Of a DNA stretch of 64,000 bases, positions 61,294 to 64,000 are shown piece by piece. The notes under the pieces are model-generated. The model was not told where the DNA came from and searched no databases. It was given only the letters and a program-made list of their open reading frames with translations. Where the stretch lies: contig NZ_JBHUEO010000005.1 in the NCBI RefSeq assembly GCF_042680885.1, forward strand, positions 124,001-188,000, written 5' to 3'. Made by a program: the position numbers and the translations under genes. This DNA is from Siminovitchia sediminis. Lineage in GTDB: Bacteria > Bacillota > Bacilli > Bacillales > Bacillaceae_C. How positions within the stretch are numbered: position 1 is the first letter of the stretch; the number at the start of each line of letters is the position of its first letter.

Positions 61294-62075
61294 TGAAGCG
61301 AAATAAAGTGGAAATTTGCGGTGTAGATACTTCAAAGCTGCCTGTTCTCAAAAATGAGGAAATGCGAGAACTGTTGAGACAGATGCAGCAAGGTGATGTG
61401 ACAGCTAGGGATAAACTGATCAATGGCAATCTCCGCCTGGTGTTAAGTGTCATCCAACGCTTTAACAACAGGGGAGAATACGTGGATGACCTCTTTCAAG
61501 TTGGCTGTATAGGACTGATGAAATCAATCGATAATTTTGATTTAAGCCAAAATGTTAGATTTTCCACCTACGCCGTTCCGATGATTATAGGGGAAATCCG
61601 CCGATATTTGCGGGATAACAACCCTATCCGTGTATCACGATCATTACGCGATATCGCTTATAAAGCACTCCATGTAAGGGAACGCCTGATGGCGAAAACT
61701 TCAAAGGAGCCGACTGCCGCAGAAATTGCCAAGGAATTGGAAATCCCCCATGAAGAAGTGGTGTTTGCTTTGGATGCTATCCAAGACCCTGTTTCTTTAT
61801 TTGAACCCATTTATAACGACGGCGGTGATCCGATTTTTGTGATGGATCAAATCAGTGATGAGCGAAGCCGCGACAGTCAGTGGATTGAGGAGATTGCATT
61901 ACATGACGGGCTGCAGCATTTAAATGACAGGGAAAAGTTGATTATACGAAAACGTTTTTTTCAGGGGAAAACCCAAATGGAAGTTGCAGAAGAAATCGGG
62001 ATTTCCCAGGCGCAAGTGTCAAGACTGGAAAAGGCGGCAATCAAGCAAATGAATAAAAATATTAATATTCAATAA
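61293..62075 (+). CDS. sigG: RNA polymerase sigma-G factor
   Basis: 260 residues, GTG start with GGAGG upstream inside a stem-loop. Region 1/2: NGNLRLVLSVIQRFNNRGEY and DDLFQVGCIGLMKSIDNFD; region 3 and region 4 with EVAEEIGISQAQVSRLEKAA. The N terminus KVEICGVDTSKLPVL is typical of sigma-G and holds anti-sigma CsfB/SpoIIAB contacts. Drives late forespore genes after engulfment. It lies 137 bp behind sigE with its own forespore promoter; read-through from spoIIG is also possible. Confidence 0.98.
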   Translation: MKRNKVEICGVDTSKLPVLKNEEMRELLRQMQQGDVTARDKLINGNLRLVLSVIQRFNNRGEYVDDLFQVGCIGLMKSIDNFDLSQNVRFSTYAVPMIIGEIRRYLRDNNPIRVSRSLRDIAYKALHVRERLMAKTSKEPTAAEIAKELEIPHEEVVFALDAIQDPVSLFEPIYNDGGDPIFVMDQISDERSRDSQWIEEIALHDGLQHLNDREKLIIRKRFFQGKTQMEVAEEIGISQAQVSRLEKAAIKQMNKNINIQ

Positions 62076-62327
62076 GAAAAGCGGAGGGCGCCTGTTTATC
62101 GACGTACAGACTGGAGTGCCTCCGACGAGATAAAGGAAACACGGCGACGCAGGAGCCGATGTTGACTTATCATAGGAAAGCCTACCAATTTGAAATCTTC
62201 GTGTGTGACTTCTTTGAATAGACATCATGAGCTTTGCGACGAGGTGAGCTCTACTTCTTCGAACAAGCTCCGCCGCAGGAGCACCTGAGGCGCGAAGTCT
62301 GCTAGTCGATAGGCGCCGCAGCTGGCC
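62076..62327 (+). repeat. GC-rich dispersed intergenic repeat, copy 2
   Basis: Begins GAAAAGCGGAGGGCGCCTG right after sigG and ends TAGGCGCCGCAGCTGGCC. The 5' end equals that of the copy at 8301-8422. Longer than that copy, with unrelated middle text. No gene is supported. Confidence 0.65.
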
Positions 62328-62330
62328 AAT

Positions 62331-62452
62331 AAGAAAATCGGAAGACGGTGCTTAGGGTCGACAAGCGCTGGAGTAAATACCAGTGATGGCGTAGTTTGCC
62401 TTCATTGGTTTTTTTGAAGCGGCCCTGAGCCCCTGCCGTCTGCAGCTGGAGA
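62331..62452 (+). repeat. GC-rich dispersed intergenic repeat, copy 3
   Basis: Starts AAGAAAATCGGAAGACGG, contains GACAAGCGCTGGAG and ends GAGCCCCTGCCGTCTGCAGCTG. The middle and 3' motifs match copy 1 (CTAGCGCTGGAG, GAGCCCCTGCCGTC). Its size equals copy 1, about 122 bp. Together with copy 2 it fills the place of ylmA. Confidence 0.68.
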
Positions 62453-62460
62453 AAAATCAG

Positions 62461-62506
62461 AACAAGAGCCGGATGGTTCCAAGTGGACATCCGGCTCTTG
62501 TTTGTT
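62461..62506 (+). terminator. Terminator before ylmC
   Basis: Perfect 14-bp stem ACAAGAGCCGGATG / CATCCGGCTCTTGT with TTGTT after it; it insulates sigG from ylmC. Confidence 0.85.
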
Positions 62507-62611
62507 CTATTGGAAAAATGCAGCTTTTTGTTAATTATCATCAACCATAGCTCCCTCAGCATATACATAATATAGAGCGCCTGTATAAACGAAGGATGGA
62601 GGCGGAAATCA

Positions 62612-62887
62612 ATGGTAAGGATCTCAGAATTTCAATTAAAGGATATAGTGAACATAGCCGATGGAAGAAAACTTGGAAACATTACAGACATTGAAATAAA
62701 TTTGGACACGGGCAAAATCGAATCGATCATTATCAGCGCTTCGGGAAAGCTGCTTGGATTTTTTGGAAAGGATGAAGAAGTAGTGATCCCCTGGAATCAA
62801 ATCATGAAAATCGGTCAAGATGTCATTCTTGTCAGGTATGCCGGGACCCAATATACCCAACAGAAGCTGGAAACTCCAAAGGACTAG
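62612..62887 (+). CDS. ylmC: YlmC/YmxH family sporulation protein (PRC-barrel)
   Basis: 91 residues, GGAGGCGG upstream. PRC-barrel fold with DIVNIADGRKLGNITDIEI near the N terminus and EEVVIPWNQIMKIGQDVILV near the end. Family members are small sporulation-linked proteins. The gene precedes ylmE here, since ylmD is missing. Confidence 0.9.
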   Translation: MVRISEFQLKDIVNIADGRKLGNITDIEINLDTGKIESIIISASGKLLGFFGKDEEVVIPWNQIMKIGQDVILVRYAGTQYTQQKLETPKD

Positions 62888-62979
62888 ATATTAGATGCCG
62901 TTCGCATACTTTTATGGTACACTTAAGAAAATGTCTTTTTCTGTGAAAAAAAGTAGAAACACAAATAGGAGTAATCAAA

Positions 62980-63654
62980 GTGAGAGATGTCAAGGAAAAC
63001 TTATCTATTATTCAAGAACGGATCAACGAAGCATGCGAACGGTCTGGGCGGGACCCGGAGGATATTCAAATTGTGGCAGTTACCAAATATGTTTCTGTTG
63101 AGAGAGCTGCTGAGACCTTGGACGCAGGTATTCAAAACCTGGGTGAAAATCGGGACGAAGGATTATTGAAAAAGTGGGAAGCGTTAGGGGACAAGCCCAC
63201 CTGGCACTTTATCGGTACTCTTCAATCCCGAAAGGTTAAAAGTGTTGTGGATAAAGTAAATTACATCCATTCTCTTGACCGAAAGTCTCTGGCTAAAGAA
63301 ATTAATAAACGTGCTAAACAGCCTGTCAAATGCTTTGTACAGGTCAATGTATCAGGTGAGGAGTCCAAACACGGTTTGGCGCCGGAAAATACAGTGGAAT
63401 TTATAAAACAGCTGGAGGCCTATGAAAATATTGAGGTTGTCGGCCTGATGACGATGGCCCCTCATATAGATGATGATGAGGTTTTGCGTACATGCTTCCG
63501 CCGCCTTCGTAAGCTGAAAGAAGAAGTTGAAGGGCTGGGCTTATCTTATGCGCCATGCCACGAACTATCCATGGGAATGTCCAATGATTACACAATTGCC
63601 ATTGAGGAAGGCGCGACATTTATACGTATCGGATCTGCCCTAGTCGGAGAATGA
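62980..63654 (+). CDS. ylmE: YggS-family PLP-binding protein YlmE
   Basis: 224 residues, GTG start with AGGAG upstream. Marks: IVAVTKYVSVERA with the PLP Lys (about Lys36), LGENRDEGLLKKWEAL, WHFIGTLQSRK and SMGMSNDYTIAIEEGATFIRIGSALVG. It binds pyridoxal phosphate and keeps B6 and amino-acid pools balanced; it has no known enzyme activity. In B. subtilis ylmD precedes it; here ylmC does. Confidence 0.95.
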   Translation: MRDVKENLSIIQERINEACERSGRDPEDIQIVAVTKYVSVERAAETLDAGIQNLGENRDEGLLKKWEALGDKPTWHFIGTLQSRKVKSVVDKVNYIHSLDRKSLAKEINKRAKQPVKCFVQVNVSGEESKHGLAPENTVEFIKQLEAYENIEVVGLMTMAPHIDDDEVLRTCFRRLRKLKEEVEGLGLSYAPCHELSMGMSNDYTIAIEEGATFIRIGSALVGE

Positions 63655-63672
63655 TGTTGAGGAGGCTGAGAA

Positions 63673-64000
63673 ATGGGGATTAAATCAAAGTTCAAAAATT
63701 TTTTCCTTTTAGAAGATGAGTATGATTACGAAGAAGAAAAAAATGAAATGGAACCTCAACCCAAAAAAGAACAAGCTCATCCTGTACCTTCACGAAAGCA
63801 AAATGTAGTCAGCCTTCAAAGTGTTCAGCAGTCATCAAAAGTGATGCTTGTAGAGCCCAGAGTTTATGCCGAGGCGCAGGAGGTTGCTGATCACCTTGTT
63901 AACCGCCGTGCAGTAGTCGTCAATTTACAGAGAATCCACCATGATCAGGCTATCCGAATTGTAGATTTTTTAAGTGGAACAGTGTATGCCATTGAAGGGG
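63673..64000 (+). CDS. sepF: Cell division protein SepF, 5' part
   Basis: Cut by the window end after 109 codons. GGAGG lies 7 nt before the ATG. The N-terminal amphipathic membrane helix (MGIKSKFKNFFLLEDE) is followed by an acidic linker and the DUF552 core (KVMLVEPRVYAEAQEVADHL, AVVVNLQRI). SepF anchors FtsZ and aligns septum synthesis. Its place behind ylmE matches B. subtilis (ylmF). Confidence 0.97.
   Translation, partial: MGIKSKFKNFFLLEDEYDYEEEKNEMEPQPKKEQAHPVPSRKQNVVSLQSVQQSSKVMLVEPRVYAEAQEVADHLVNRRAVVVNLQRIHHDQAIRIVDFLSGTVYAIEG

Overview
This window is one contiguous stretch of chromosome from an endospore-forming member of the Bacillaceae (Firmicutes). The gene order follows the Bacillus subtilis pdhD - yla - cta - ylb - dcw - spoIIG - ylm interval almost gene for gene. 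Genes start with strong AGGAGG-type ribosome binding sites, TTG and GTG starts are frequent, and sporulation genes (spoVD, spoVE, spoIIGA, sigE, sigG, gerR, ylbJ, ylaJ) sit among housekeeping genes. No tRNA, rRNA, CRISPR array, prophage or intact insertion sequence was seen.

Layout. 1-5.8 kb: 3' end of pdhD, a small membrane protein, a polysaccharide-deacetylase lipoprotein, a decayed nitronate monooxygenase gene, yktA, a small charged protein, yktC and ylaF. 5.9-13.2 kb: typA, ylaH, ylaI, ylaJ, a PIN-PhoH ATPase, ylaL, ylaN and ftsW. 13.3-21.5 kb: heme A and caa3-type cytochrome oxidase genes (ctaA divergent from ctaBCDEF, then ctaG and a DUF420 protein). 21.7-39.2 kb: the ylb region (ylbA to ylbQ, including rsmD, coaD, tmcAL, rpmF and gerR) with lineage-specific insertions: two lipoprotein or stalk-domain proteins, a His/Gly/Tyr-rich coat-like protein, a DUF4064 protein and a biotin-carrier plus carboxyltransferase pair. 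39.2-58.9 kb: bshC and the division and cell wall cluster mraZ-rsmH-ftsL-pbpB-spoVD-murE-mraY-murD-spoVE-murG-murB-divIB-ftsA-ftsZ. 59.5-64 kb: spoIIGA-sigE-sigG, then ylmC, ylmE and the 5' part of sepF.

How the genes work together. The dcw genes make lipid II (MurE, MurD, MraY, MurG, MurB), polymerise it at the septum (FtsW, PBP2B, FtsL, DivIB) and place the ring (FtsA, FtsZ, SepF). SpoVD and SpoVE are the sporulation pair that builds spore cortex. SpoIIGA activates pro-sigma-E in the mother cell, and sigma-G then drives late forespore genes. The cta genes build a terminal oxidase together with its heme A cofactor.

Departures from the B. subtilis layout are where the interest lies. pycA, ylbL, ylxW-ylxX-sbp, ylmA and ylmD are missing from their usual places. 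A 56-codon ORF links murE to mraY by overlaps at both ends. The sigG ribosome binding site is the bulge of a stem-loop whose outer 5' arm overlaps the -10 box of a sigma-F/G-type promoter. Candidate sigma-H, Spo0A-type, MraZ, cre and sigma-K sites can be read directly. No wholly new multi-gene system was recognised.
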